Positions 1 to 7,360 of a DNA stretch of 29,197 nt are shown here, one piece after another (within the stretch, counting starts at the first letter, position 1; each line of letters starts with the position of its first letter). This DNA comes from an uncultured Eubacteriales bacterium (GTDB taxonomy: Bacteria; Bacillota; Clostridia; Oscillospirales; Butyricicoccaceae), in NCBI GenBank assembly GCA_910586105.1, contig CAJUGU010000038.1:1-29197 (forward strand), read 5' to 3'. The position numbers and the translations under genes are program-made. Under the pieces are notes generated by a model, which saw nothing but the letters and a program-made list of their open reading frames with translations, was not told the DNA's origin and ran no database searches.

Positions 1-6
1 TATGAT

Positions 7-31
7 GACAGTGTTTTGTTATTTCACTGTC
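7..31 (+). terminator. Hairpin at window edge, possible terminator
   Basis: A 7-bp perfect stem (GACAGTG/CACTGTC) with an 11-base AT-rich loop is followed by a short T-rich stretch. It could end a gene lying left of the window. No coding sequence is convincing in bases 1-167. Confidence 0.3.
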
Positions 32-87
32 TTTCATAGAGGGAGCATATCAGAGTGCCGCAGCCCCAATTCCAAACGCCAGAGGCA

Positions 88-114
88 TCAGAACGCCGGT
101 TTTCGGCGCTCTGA
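88..114 (-). terminator. Hairpin downstream of the SASP gene
   Basis: An 11-bp inverted repeat with one mismatch (TCAGAACGCCG and CGGCGCTCTGA) surrounds a GTTTT loop, about 55 bases past the SASP stop codon. It lacks a following T-run on the minus strand, so it may be a transcript-end hairpin rather than a classical intrinsic terminator. Confidence 0.35.
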
Positions 115-167
115 CATCCCTGGTTTTCACTCCCAGCGGTTGCCGGAAGCCTTACGTCCGGATGCGC

Positions 168-383
168 TTAGCCCTGGGAGGCCAGCTTTTCCTCGTAGGA
201 TTCGATCATTTTCTTGACCATCTGGCCGCCAATCGATCCAGCCTGACGGGAAGTCAGATCGCCGTTGTAACCGTCCTTCAGATTGACGCCGACTTCATTC
301 GCGGCCTCCATCTTGAAGCGGTCCATTGCCGCGCGTGCTTCCGGAACCATACCCTTGTTCGAACCATTATTTGTGGTAGCCAT
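168..383 (-). CDS. Alpha/beta-type small acid-soluble spore protein (SASP)
   Basis: This 71-residue protein belongs to the alpha/beta SASP family, which coats and protects DNA in the forespore and is degraded at germination by the GPR protease. The two conserved family blocks are visible: a first helix region around residues 15-35 (PEARAAMDRFKMEAANEVGV), containing the position where GPR cleaves in relatives, and a second around residues 43-60 (LTSRQAGSIGGQMVKKMI). The length is typical. The start is supported by AAAGGAG about 8 bases upstream. The gene is monocistronic and divergent from the DUF1015 gene. A forespore (sigma-G) promoter is expected from family knowledge, but I could not assign one with confidence. 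It is direct evidence that the organism descends from spore formers. Confidence 0.95.
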   Translation of the reverse strand: MATTNNGSNKGMVPEARAAMDRFKMEAANEVGVNLKDGYNGDLTSRQAGSIGGQMVKKMIESYEEKLASQG

Positions 384-553
384 AATTCATTTCTCCTTTG
401 TTTTCAAATTTGTTTTTTGGGGTTTTGCTGTTAGTATTGTATCCCGCAACTTCAACGTTATGAATGCAATATCTGCCGTCGATGCCAGACTCTGCGCCTC
501 GCGCGGAAATTCTATATTTTTTGGGAAATTTTATAGGATATTCGTTTGAAATC

Positions 554-562
554 TGCTATAAT
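554..562 (+). promoter_or_regulatory. Extended -10 promoter for the DUF1015 gene
   Basis: TGCTATAAT is a perfect extended -10 element (TATAAT at 557-562) about 122 bases before the DUF1015 start. The -35 position (about 534-539) is poor, as is common with extended -10 promoters. The rest of the 384-684 gap holds only the divergent upstream regions of the two flanking genes; I see no gene there. Confidence 0.55.
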
Positions 563-684
563 AAGAATAACAGCCAGCGCCTTGCCGCTGCCGGCGCAGC
601 CTGCGCGGGCTTCCGGCAGGGCAACGGCAACACCCATCCCAATCCTTTAAGCTCACGACCCACTTCAGGAAGGAGAAATTCATC

Positions 685-1986
685 ATGCCGAAACGTACAA
701 CACGAGTCCCACGCATCCTGATGCCGAAAGCTGGCGCCGATCTTGCTAAATGGGCGGTCATTGCCTGCGATCAATACACTTCCCAGCCGGAATACTGGGA
801 AAAATTGGACAAAGCCGTTGGCAGCGCGCCCTCTACGCTGCGGATCACCTTGCCGGAGGTCTATTTGGAAGAAGCGGATGTCGGCGACCGCATCCGCACG
901 ATCCATCAGGTGATGGATCAATACCTGAAAGACGGGATCCTGGAAGAGCTGCCCGCCGGAATGGTACTGACTTCGCGCGACAGCGGCGGCGCGTGCGACC
1001 GTAAGGGACTTATCCTCGCCTTTGATCTGGAAGATTATGATTATCATTTAGGTTCGGTCTCGGCGATCCGTCCTACGGAAAAAACGGTTGAGGAACGTAT
1101 CCCGCCCCGTCTGGCCGTCCGCGAAGGCGCGGCGGTCGAACTGCCGCATATCATGCTGTTGATCGACGATCCGGACTGCTCCGTCATTGAACCGCTGTTC
1201 GCTGAGACCGACAAACTGCAAAAGCTGTATGACATTGATCTGATGGAAAACGGCGGGCATTTGACCGGTTGGTTTATCCCGGAAGGCGAATGGACCGAAA
1301 AGATCCAGGCCGGGCTGGAACGGCTGGCCGATCGTGAAGTGTTCAACGCAAAATACGGCGTAGACGCTTCCAAGCCCGTGCTGCCCTTCGCAGTGGGGGA
1401 CGGCAATCATTCGATGGCGACGGCGAAAGCCTCCTGGGAAAAGATCAAAGCCGGGCTGACCCCGGAGGAGCAGGAAAACCATCCGGCGCGCTATGTGCTG
1501 GCCGAGGTCGTTAACCTGCACGACCGGAGCCTTGAAATCGAAGGCATTTATCGGGTGCTGTTCGGCGCGGACGCGTCGGACGTGCTGGCGGCGGCGCAAA
1601 AATTCTTTGCCGCAAACGGCGGGGAAGCCGCGGTTTCCGATGCCCCGATCGACGACGGGCAGTCGTTCCCGTTTGAAACGGCAGAGCAAAAGGCATACCT
1701 GACCGTGAAAAATCCCAAGTGGGCGCTGCCGGTCGCGACCTTGCAGGCGTTTTTGGACGATTACCTCGCGGCGCATCCCGAGGTGAAGATCGATTATATC
1801 CACGGTTTGGACGTGCTGCATGATCTTTCTGTGCAGCCGGGCAATCTCGGCTTCGCGCTGCCCGACCCGTCGAAGGAAGACCTTTTCCGGGGCGTCATTT
1901 TTGACGGCGTGCTTCCGCGCAAGACCTTCTCCATGGGAGAGGCGCGCGAAAAACGCTATTATATGGAGGCAAAGCGCATCTTATAA
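685..1986 (+). CDS. DUF1015 family protein
   Basis: This 433-residue soluble protein matches the DUF1015 family, which has no firmly established biochemical role. Visible hallmarks are the N-terminal block WAVIACDQYTSQPEYW (about residues 22-37) and the strongly conserved FAVGDGNHSMATAK (about residues 235-248), whose Asp, Asn and His are candidate active-site or ligand residues. There is no signal peptide or membrane segment. The ATG is preceded by AGGAAGGAG at good spacing. In several anaerobes, DUF1015 genes lie near serine or phosphoglycerate metabolism genes; here glyA lies 2.5 kb away but is not co-transcribed. A strong hairpin follows the stop codon. The family call is secure; the function is not known. 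Confidence 0.9.
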   Translation: MPKRTTRVPRILMPKAGADLAKWAVIACDQYTSQPEYWEKLDKAVGSAPSTLRITLPEVYLEEADVGDRIRTIHQVMDQYLKDGILEELPAGMVLTSRDSGGACDRKGLILAFDLEDYDYHLGSVSAIRPTEKTVEERIPPRLAVREGAAVELPHIMLLIDDPDCSVIEPLFAETDKLQKLYDIDLMENGGHLTGWFIPEGEWTEKIQAGLERLADREVFNAKYGVDASKPVLPFAVGDGNHSMATAKASWEKIKAGLTPEEQENHPARYVLAEVVNLHDRSLEIEGIYRVLFGADASDVLAAAQKFFAANGGEAAVSDAPIDDGQSFPFETAEQKAYLTVKNPKWALPVATLQAFLDDYLAAHPEVKIDYIHGLDVLHDLSVQPGNLGFALPDPSKEDLFRGVIFDGVLPRKTFSMGEAREKRYYMEAKRIL

Positions 1987-2004
1987 AATAAGGCTAGGAT
2001 TTTT

Positions 2005-2039
2005 GCGGGGCTGGCGGTTCTTTTTACCGTCAGCCCCGC
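2005..2039 (+). terminator. Strong hairpin after DUF1015 gene
   Basis: A 14-bp stem (GCGGGGCTGGCGGT paired with ACCGTCAGCCCCGC, one G-U pair) closes a 7-base T-rich loop, 18 bases after the DUF1015 stop and about 38 bases before sigK. No clean T-run follows, so termination efficiency is uncertain. It probably isolates sigK from upstream transcription. Confidence 0.65.
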
Positions 2040-2076
2040 ATATTCTGTAAAAATCCATATTTTGAGGTGAGCAAAT

Positions 2077-2772
2077 ATGTTCCTTTCCCTCCTTCCACTC
2101 CTCTTGATGCACGCCTCTTATTTTATCCTGCGGGTACAGGGCAGCGGCGGTGCGTTCCCAAAACCGCTCACTGCACAGGAGGAGACCGAGTATCTCGAAA
2201 AATTTCAGGCGGGCGATCAGGCCGCGCGCAACAAACTGGTCGAACACAATCTCCGGCTCGTCGCTCATATCGTGAAAAAATATTATGCGGATCCAGCGGA
2301 TCAGGACGATTTGATTTCCATTGGAACGATCGGTTTGATCAAGGCGGTCAGCACTTTTAAGCCGGAAAAAAATGCGCGGCTTGCAACTTATGCCGCGCGC
2401 TGTATCGAAAATGAAATTTTGATGTACTTCCGTTCGCTGCGCAAATCGGCAAGCGACGTTTCCTTAAATGAAACGCTGGACGGCGACGGGGAAGGCGGTT
2501 CGCTTGCGCTGCTGGATACGATCAGCTGTGAAGACCGCGATCTGGAACGCGTTGACGACAACGACCATTATAAACGGGTCTATGATACCGTCGAACGGCT
2601 GCTTGACGACCGGGAAAAGGAAATCATCATTGCCCGGTACGGGCTTTATGGCGGCGAAGCCGTTACACAGCGGGAGATCGCCAAGAAGCTGGGGATCTCG
2701 CGATCTTATATATCCCGGATCGAAAAAAAAGCGCTCGCGAAGCTGGCCGGGGAGCTTCGCGAGGACTTTTAA
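2077..2772 (+). CDS. sigK: RNA polymerase sporulation sigma factor, pro-sigma-K
   Basis: This 231-residue sigma-70-family factor is the late mother-cell sigma K, which directs cortex, coat and lysis genes. The first ~25 residues are hydrophobic and resemble the inhibitory pro-sequence that tethers pro-sigma-K to membrane until SpoIVFB cleaves it. The conserved FPKPL segment follows. Region 2 contains NLRLVAHIVKKYY, DLISIGTIGLIKAV and ATYAARCIENEILMYFR. Region 4 carries the helix-turn-helix TQREIAKKLGISRSYISRIE. GAGGTGA lies about 8 bases before the ATG. The reading frame is continuous, so no skin-type element splits it. No sigma-E or sigma-K promoter was assigned. Sigma-E shares the core motifs, but the short hydrophobic leader followed by FPKPL favours sigma-K. 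Confidence 0.93.
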   Translation: MFLSLLPLLLMHASYFILRVQGSGGAFPKPLTAQEETEYLEKFQAGDQAARNKLVEHNLRLVAHIVKKYYADPADQDDLISIGTIGLIKAVSTFKPEKNARLATYAARCIENEILMYFRSLRKSASDVSLNETLDGDGEGGSLALLDTISCEDRDLERVDDNDHYKRVYDTVERLLDDREKEIIIARYGLYGGEAVTQREIAKKLGISRSYISRIEKKALAKLAGELREDF

Positions 2773-3050
2773 AATCGGCATCCTATAATGGACTCTTGTT
2801 AGGAACATAAAAACAAAAGATTTTGACGGAAATAAAAGCCAAAGATTGAAACCATTACATTACGCAGAAAGCTGTCCTTGAAAATGGGGCAGTTTATGGC
2901 CGCGGTCTGTTGGAGGGGCGGTGGCTTGATCGTAGGTGGGAACCCCAAAAGAGCGTCTGAGGATGACGCCTGGACGCTCCTTTTGCGATAGATGCCCAAT
3001 AAATAGCACAAAATATGTCGGTTGATACGATCAACACCTATAAATGAGGG
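2773..3050. other. Intergenic region between sigK and GNAT pseudogene
   Basis: I see no gene here. The AT-rich first 110 bases contain an isolated TATAAT (2784-2789) without a -35. The rest holds copy A of a structured element (listed separately). An open frame on the opposite strand (2799-3215) has no recognisable motif and no ribosome-binding site. Confidence 0.5.
2886..2984 (+). repeat. Structured intergenic element, copy A, ending in a terminator-like hairpin
   Basis: This stretch shares an ordered series of short blocks with 5911-6008: GGCAG, CGGTC, GGAG-GGCG, GATCG, GGGAA-CC, GAGCGTC, GATGA and CTGG-CGCTCC. It ends in a hairpin (GAGCGTC 2951-2957 with GACGCTC 2973-2979) followed by CTTTT. 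The hairpin loop can pair alternatively (GCGTC 2953-2957 with GACGC 2964-2968). The similarity is by eye. It could be the 3' part of a small RNA or a remnant of a dispersed repeat. Confidence 0.4.
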
Positions 3051-3079
3051 TTGAATGCCAGTCGTATGAGCGATATACT
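3051..3079 (+). promoter_or_regulatory. Sigma-A-type promoter for the GNAT pseudogene
   Basis: TTGAAT (3051-3056), a 17-base spacer and TATACT (3074-3079) form a good housekeeping promoter, 38 bases before the pseudogene ATG. The hexamers, the spacing and the preceding GAGGG-type context closely match the promoter at 6273-6301. Confidence 0.6.
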
Positions 3080-3116
3080 TGGTTCGTGCCAAATCTAAAT
3101 TTGCGGATGTGGGAAA

Positions 3117-3557
3117 ATGGAAATTCGATATATTACACCTGCCGATGATAGAATGGCGATAAGCACGATTTATGAAGAAAGTTGGAAATGTGCATATCAA
3201 GCTATCATACCGCAAGACTATCTTAAATTCAATTCCGAAGGGCCGCTGGTCGTCAAACGTAGATAATCAAACTTGGAAAACGTTGATTTGTGTTGACGAT
3301 GGCAGAATCGTGGGAACAAGTATTTTTTGTAAATCCCGCTTTGAGCAGTTCCACGACTGGGGTGAGGTTATTTCAATATATTAGTTGCCTGATTATATGG
3401 GTAAAGGCTACGGAAAAATCTTTTTATGGGTTCTTGAAGAAAACGTCAGAGCAAGGCGCTTTTACGAAAGAATCGTTTTTTTTTAACAACAGATGATTTT
3501 TTAGATGATAAAATCGGAGGGGAAAAATTACGAGAAATTCAATATGTCTACAAATAA
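3117..3557 (+). pseudogene. GNAT family N-acetyltransferase, decayed
   Basis: A GNAT acetyltransferase (acetyl-CoA-dependent transfer to an unknown small substrate) can be followed through several broken frames. Segment 1 starts at the ATG with MEIRYITPADDRMA and runs to IIPQDYL. After a frameshift near 3226, segment 2 continues with SIPKGRWSSN, WKTLICVDDGRIVGTS and DWGEVISIY. A TAG at 3382-3384 interrupts it just before LPDYMGKGYGK, the acetyl-CoA-binding loop. The sequence then jumps straight to IFLWVLEENVRARRFYER, so an estimated 55-60 bases of the following helix are missing. A second frameshift falls in a run of nine T (3476-3484), after which LTTDDFLDDKIGGEKLREIQ completes the normal C-terminus. 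The residue order matches the family, so this is one gene undergoing decay. Confidence 0.8.
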
Positions 3558-3675
3558 ATAACTTTATCGAGGGGATTTCATTTTTAATGACTACCGTAAA
3601 TTTTCGTTCCTGAAATAAGGCGGACAAGGGATAGGTGCGCTGCAAACACGATCTGTATCCGGTCCTGCAATGGGG

Positions 3676-4314
3676 TCACTTTCCCATGGGGAACGAAGGA
3701 CAGCAGACTGCAAGGCAGCAATTTTGACATTTTGGCGAGCGCGCCGTACAGACTTCGCGGCCGTGATGCACCAGACGGTGGCAGAAATCGGAGGATTCCG
3801 CTGGATCAAGGATCTTTCGCAGCGCGTTTTCAACGGTCACCGGATCTTTTTCATTCTTTACAAACCCCAATCGGTTGGACAACCGGATGCAATGCGTATC
3901 CGTGACCACCGCAGGCTGGCCATAAATATCGCCCAAAATCAGGTTCGCCGTTTTGCGTCCGATCCCTGGCAGTTTGAGCAGGTCGGTCATATTATCCGGC
4001 ACTTTCCCACCGAAATCCTGAAGCAGCATGGTCGCCGCCGCTTTCAAGTCCCGCGCCTTTGTATGGAACAACCCACAGGTGCGGATCGAGTCTTCGATCT
4101 CCTCAACGGGCGCCGCCGCGTAATCCTCCAACGTGGGGAAACGGGCGAAAAGGTCCTTCGTCACGATGTTGACCCGCGCGTCCGTACACTGCGCAGACAG
4201 CCGGGTCGCAAACAGAAGTTCATAATCGGTTTGATAATGCAGCGCGCACTGCGCGTCGGGGTAGGCCTGCTTGAGCAGTTCGGTCACGGCGGCGGCGCGT
4301 TCTTTCTTTGTCAT
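3676..4314 (-). CDS. nth: Endonuclease III (DNA glycosylase/AP lyase)
   Basis: This 212-residue enzyme removes oxidised pyrimidines and nicks abasic sites in base-excision repair. It has the helix-hairpin-helix LPGIGRKTANLIL with the catalytic lysine in RKTAN, followed by VVTDTHCIRLSNRLGF carrying the catalytic aspartate. The C-terminal [4Fe-4S] cluster motif C-X6-C-X2-C-X5-C is intact (CTARSPKCQNCCLAVCC). I place the start at 4314 (MTKKERAAAV) rather than at the upstream in-frame ATG at 4398. The downstream start has AGCGAGGA at proper spacing and gives the usual family length. It is convergent with the GNAT pseudogene and divergent from glyA. Confidence 0.95.
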   Translation of the reverse strand: MTKKERAAAVTELLKQAYPDAQCALHYQTDYELLFATRLSAQCTDARVNIVTKDLFARFPTLEDYAAAPVEEIEDSIRTCGLFHTKARDLKAAATMLLQDFGGKVPDNMTDLLKLPGIGRKTANLILGDIYGQPAVVTDTHCIRLSNRLGFVKNEKDPVTVENALRKILDPAESSDFCHRLVHHGREVCTARSPKCQNCCLAVCCPSFPMGK

Positions 4315-4435
4315 GGTTGGTTCCTCGCTTCCTGTCGGCTTTGTAATAAATATAGCATATTCTGCGGAAAAAGCCAAGTATTCTTGTGAAAATACCAAAA
4401 TGCTCCGGAGGAGCGGCCAAATTCAGGCAAAGCCC

Positions 4436-4464
4436 TTGAAAATCGCGTTAAAATAGGGTAAAAT
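4436..4464 (+). promoter_or_regulatory. Sigma-A-type promoter of glyA
   Basis: TTGAAA (4436-4441) and TAAAAT (4459-4464) are separated by 17 bases and lie 43 bases before the glyA ATG. No purine or glycine riboswitch is visible in the short leader. Confidence 0.65.
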
Positions 4465-4506
4465 AAAGCCATTGTGATTTCCGAACGATTTAGGAGGGTT
4501 TAACAC

Positions 4507-5748
4507 ATGGTACGAAGTGCAATGGATTTCGTCAAGCTCTATGACGGCGAGGCGGGAAGCTTGCTTCAGGCAGAGTTTGACCGGCAGTTTCGCAACATTG
4601 AGCTGATCGCGTCCGAAAATATCGTCAGCCCTGCGGTGATGATGGCGATGGGCAGCTGCCTGACCAACAAATACGCCGAAGGGTATCCCGGCAAGCGCTA
4701 TTATGGCGGCTGCGAGTGTGTGGATGAGATGGAACGCCTCGCGATTTCCCGCGTCTGCGAGCTGTTCGGGGCCAAATATGCAAATGTGCAGCCGCATTCC
4801 GGCGCGCAGGCGAATATGGCGGTTTATCAGGCGCTTTGCGAGCCGGGCGACACCGTGCTGGGCATGAGCCTTGATAACGGCGGGCATTTGACCCACGGCA
4901 GTCCGGTGAACCAGTCCGGCTTGCTGTATAATATCGTCCCTTACGGGGTCGACGCCGAAGGCCGCATCGATTATGACGCGCTTCGCGCGCTTGCGCAGGA
5001 GAAAAAGCCCAAGATGATCATTGCGGGCGCTTCCGCATATCCGCGCGCGATCGATTTTGCGAAGTTTGCCGAGATCGCGCATGAGGTCGGCGCGTACCTG
5101 TTTGTGGATATGGCGCATATCGCCGGGCTGATTGCAGCCGGGCTGCATATGAACCCGATGGAGTATGCCGATGTAGTCACGACCACCACGCATAAAACCC
5201 TTCGCGGCCCGCGCGGCGGCGTGATCCTGACCAACAACGAGGAACTTGGCCCGAAGTTCAACAAGGCGATCTTCCCGGGGACGCAGGGCGGCCCGCTGAT
5301 GCATGTGATCGCGGCCAAGGCGGTTTGCTTCGGCGAAGCGCTCAAGCCCGATTTCAAGGTTTATCAGCAGAAGGTCATTGACAACGCGCAGGTGTTGGCG
5401 GCGGCGCTGATGGAGCAGGGCTTCGATCTGGTGTCGGGCGGCACGGATAATCATTTGATGCTCGCCGACCTGCGCAAGGCAGGCGTTACCGGCAAGGAGC
5501 TTCAGGCGCGGCTGGATGAGGTGTATATCACCGCGAACAAGAATACGATCCCGAATGATCCGCAAAGCCCGTTCGTGACTTCCGGCATGCGGATCGGCAC
5601 GCCTGCGGTAACGACGCGCGGCTTCGGTGCAGAGGAGATGAAGGCGATTGCGCGCTTTATCTGGCTCGCGGCGACCGACTTCGACGCACAGGCGGAAAAT
5701 ATCCGGAACGGCGTGCGCGAGATCTGCGCCAAGTATCCGATTTATTAA
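4507..5748 (+). CDS. glyA: Serine hydroxymethyltransferase
   Basis: This 413-residue cytoplasmic PLP enzyme interconverts serine plus tetrahydrofolate and glycine plus 5,10-methylene-tetrahydrofolate, feeding one-carbon metabolism. Characteristic segments are IELIASENIVSPAVMMAMGS (residues about 31-50), YAEGYPGKRYYGGCE, NVQPHSGAQAN and the PLP-lysine motif TTTTHKTLRGPRGG with the Schiff-base lysine at residue 230. The length is normal. TAGGAGGG precedes the ATG at about 9 bases. The gene has its own promoter and terminator, so it appears monocistronic. Confidence 0.97.
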   Translation: MVRSAMDFVKLYDGEAGSLLQAEFDRQFRNIELIASENIVSPAVMMAMGSCLTNKYAEGYPGKRYYGGCECVDEMERLAISRVCELFGAKYANVQPHSGAQANMAVYQALCEPGDTVLGMSLDNGGHLTHGSPVNQSGLLYNIVPYGVDAEGRIDYDALRALAQEKKPKMIIAGASAYPRAIDFAKFAEIAHEVGAYLFVDMAHIAGLIAAGLHMNPMEYADVVTTTTHKTLRGPRGGVILTNNEELGPKFNKAIFPGTQGGPLMHVIAAKAVCFGEALKPDFKVYQQKVIDNAQVLAAALMEQGFDLVSGGTDNHLMLADLRKAGVTGKELQARLDEVYITANKNTIPNDPQSPFVTSGMRIGTPAVTTRGFGAEEMKAIARFIWLAATDFDAQAENIRNGVREICAKYPIY

Positions 5749-5757
5749 GCGTTTCAT

Positions 5758-5794
5758 AGGAGCCTGTGCCGCTCGAAGGGGACAGGCTCCTTTT
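5758..5794 (+). terminator. Intrinsic terminator of glyA
   Basis: A perfect 10-bp stem (AGGAGCCTGT/ACAGGCTCCT) with a 14-base loop is followed by TTTT, ten bases after the glyA stop codon. Confidence 0.85.
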
Positions 5795-6272
5795 GAATGG
5801 AGCGAGCGCGGGACCGTTTTGCGGAGCGGTTATTGTGCAAGGATTTCCAACTGAGATGTACTGTGTAAAGGGGGGCGCCACCGAATACATTCATGACTGG
5901 AAGTTCATTTGTGGCAGAATGACACGGTCGGAGCGGCGCGCGATCGACCAGCAGGGGGAAACCGAAGCGGGAGCGTCCGGAGATGAACTGGGCGCTCCGT
6001 TCTTTTTTGGCCCTCTGCTAAGTGTGTATACGTACTCACACCGCCAGTTGCTGGTGGCGGTATGGCCTACGGCTATCATACGCCCTCTGGGGGCGGCTCC
6101 GCTGGGGGGGCTTCCTCGCCAGTATATACCAGCAGACGCCGCCGGCGGCTTGTGCATCGGACGCAGCCACGCCGATCGCCAGGGGCTTGGGGGACTTCAG
6201 TCACCAACAAGCGGCACGGGGTATATACCTGTGCATTGCTTGTTGCTGCTATCATGGCTTAAAAATGAAGGT
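5795..6272. other. Gene-free accessory stretch between glyA and ankyrin pseudogene
   Basis: This stretch is open in several frames on both strands, but none has a credible ribosome-binding site or recognisable domain. It is rich in short inverted repeats such as CACCGCCAG-TTG-CTGGTGGCGG (about 6040-6061), and contains GTATATACC (about 6122-6130) and its near-inverse GGTATATACC (about 6220-6229). Copy B of the structured element lies at 5911-6008. The stretch may be remnant mobile or intergenic repeat DNA; I cannot name it. Confidence 0.4.
5911..6008 (+). repeat. Structured intergenic element, copy B, with terminator
   Basis: This is the counterpart of 2886-2984, with the same blocks in the same order. 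It ends in a 9-bp stem (5970-5978 with 5990-5998, one G-U pair), an 11-base loop, and a six-T run at 6003-6008. It is therefore a better intrinsic terminator than copy A. No plus-strand gene lies between it and the glyA terminator, which suggests that it ends a short non-coding transcript or is a mobile remnant. Confidence 0.45.
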
Positions 6273-6301
6273 TGAATGTCCATTGCGGTAGTGGTATACT
6301 T
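6273..6301 (+). promoter_or_regulatory. Sigma-A-type promoter ahead of ankyrin pseudogene
   Basis: TTGAAT (6273-6278), 17 bases, then TATACT (6296-6301). The hexamers and spacer length are identical to those of the promoter at 3051-3079, and both are preceded by an ATGARGG-like context. It overlaps the ATG at 6276, so that ATG cannot be the translation start of a transcript from here. Confidence 0.55.
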
Positions 6302-6302
6302 T

Positions 6303-7082
6303 ATCCATAACCATTCAGCGAAAAAGCTGTTTATTGCCATCCGTCGGGGCAAGCTGGACGAGGTTGCTTCGATTTTGGATAAAAAACCGGATTTGATTTC
6401 CTGCCTTGCCAAAGCTCCGCCCAAGAAGGATGACGGTCAATCCCCGCTGATGGTGACCATTAAGAGCGACCACTTCGCGGACGCCGTCAACCCATACGGC
6501 ATCAATTTCTCCGCGCCCATCTGGTACGATGCCATTGTCCAGTGCTTTATGCGGGCAAGGCACACTGTAGGCCCCGGCCCGGAGCGCAGTAAGGGCTATT
6601 TCCTGCTGCTGCGGCGTATATTGGACATGGGGATGAACCCCAACCATAAAACCTCCCATGGCCTCGCCGCTTGGCAGCACGCTCTGGAGCAGTATGACCA
6701 GTTCGCCCACGATTCTTATCCCAGCTACAAGGTAGAAACAGCCGAGGAGGAAAACCGGCGGCTGCGGGAGATGCTCAAGGCTGTGCTGAACGAGCTGCTG
6801 AAGCACGGGCGGATATCCACACCTTTATACCGCCCAACGGGGAGGGCCTGTCCCACGTCTCGGTAATCCTGCGGAACCTGGAGGAGGACCGGGGCACTGC
6901 TGGACGGCCTGCACGGACTGGATCCGGATTCCGACGTCTTCAAGCCCTACACTGAGACATACTGGGGGAAGGAACGGTTGGTCACGCCTTCCCGCACCGT
7001 GGAGGACTACCGTCAGGAGTACGAGCGCAAGTGGCGGGAGTTGGAGCCAGTGCTTCGGGCCTACTATAAAAAGGCACACTGA
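6303..7082 (+). pseudogene. Ankyrin-type repeat protein, 5'-truncated and frameshifted
   Basis: The translation begins KKLFIAIRRGKLDEVASILD, a typical N-terminal ankyrin helix pair, and continues with KKDDGQSPLMVTIKS. Later come LLLRRILDMGMNPNH and NELLKHG, further ankyrin-like units. No start codon with a ribosome-binding site lies between the promoter and the first ankyrin motif, so the 5' end is probably lost. The frame breaks near 6808: restoring one G gives the ankyrin-like HGADIHTFIPPNGEGLSHVS. It breaks again near 6895, after which LLDGLHGLDPDSDVFKPY and a charged C-terminus ending YYKKAH run to the TGA at 7080-7082. Ankyrin repeats mediate protein binding; the original partner is unknown. 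Confidence 0.65.
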
Positions 7083-7210
7083 TTTCCCAATTTGGGGAAT
7101 TTCATCTCTTTGGTGAAATCCCCCTTGACAAATGTACGCTTGGAAAATCTGCTCGAGGATATTGCTTCAATATATTTCATGGATATAGAAACTTTGATGA
7201 AATTTCCGCA
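7083..7210. repeat. Nested inverted repeats built on TTTCAT/ATGAAA arms
   Basis: Two local hairpins are visible: GGGGAATTTCA (7094-7104) with TGAAATCCCC (7114-7123), and ATTTCAT (7174-7180) with ATGAAAT (7197-7203). The outer arms, GGGGAATTTCATC near 7094-7106 and GATGAAATTTCC near 7196-7206, also match inverted, so the whole could fold as one MITE-like unit. There is no coding signal. Confidence 0.4.
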
Positions 7211-7282
7211 TGCAAAAGCCGTGCCCGGACAAGAGGGGGAAGCGATCCGCTGAAACGCAGGGCGCTTGTATACTCCTGAGAC

Positions 7283-7320
7283 GAAAAAGCAGCGCGTGGG
7301 ATCGATTTCCCACACGCTGC
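7283..7320 (-). terminator. Terminator of the yfcE-coaX transcript
   Basis: A 13-bp stem (7289-7301 with 7308-7320, one G-U pair) has a 6-base loop and, read on the minus strand, is followed by TTTTTCG. It lies 40 bases past the coaX stop. Confidence 0.85.
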
Positions 7321-7360
7321 ATACTTTATTATTTTGTATCAACAGGGGGCGCAGCCCGCG

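Noticed and set aside
2077..2772. Skin-like element or recombinase splitting sigK
   Set aside because: The reading frame is continuous and no recombinase gene is nearby.
4423..5757. A 444-codon antisense frame over glyA
   Set aside because: Shadow of glyA with Arg/His/Ala-rich composition and no recognisable motif.
5766..6275. A 169-codon plus-strand frame between glyA and the ankyrin pseudogene
   Set aside because: It starts inside the glyA terminator hairpin, contains a second terminator, and shows no domain. The stretch is better described as non-coding repeat DNA.
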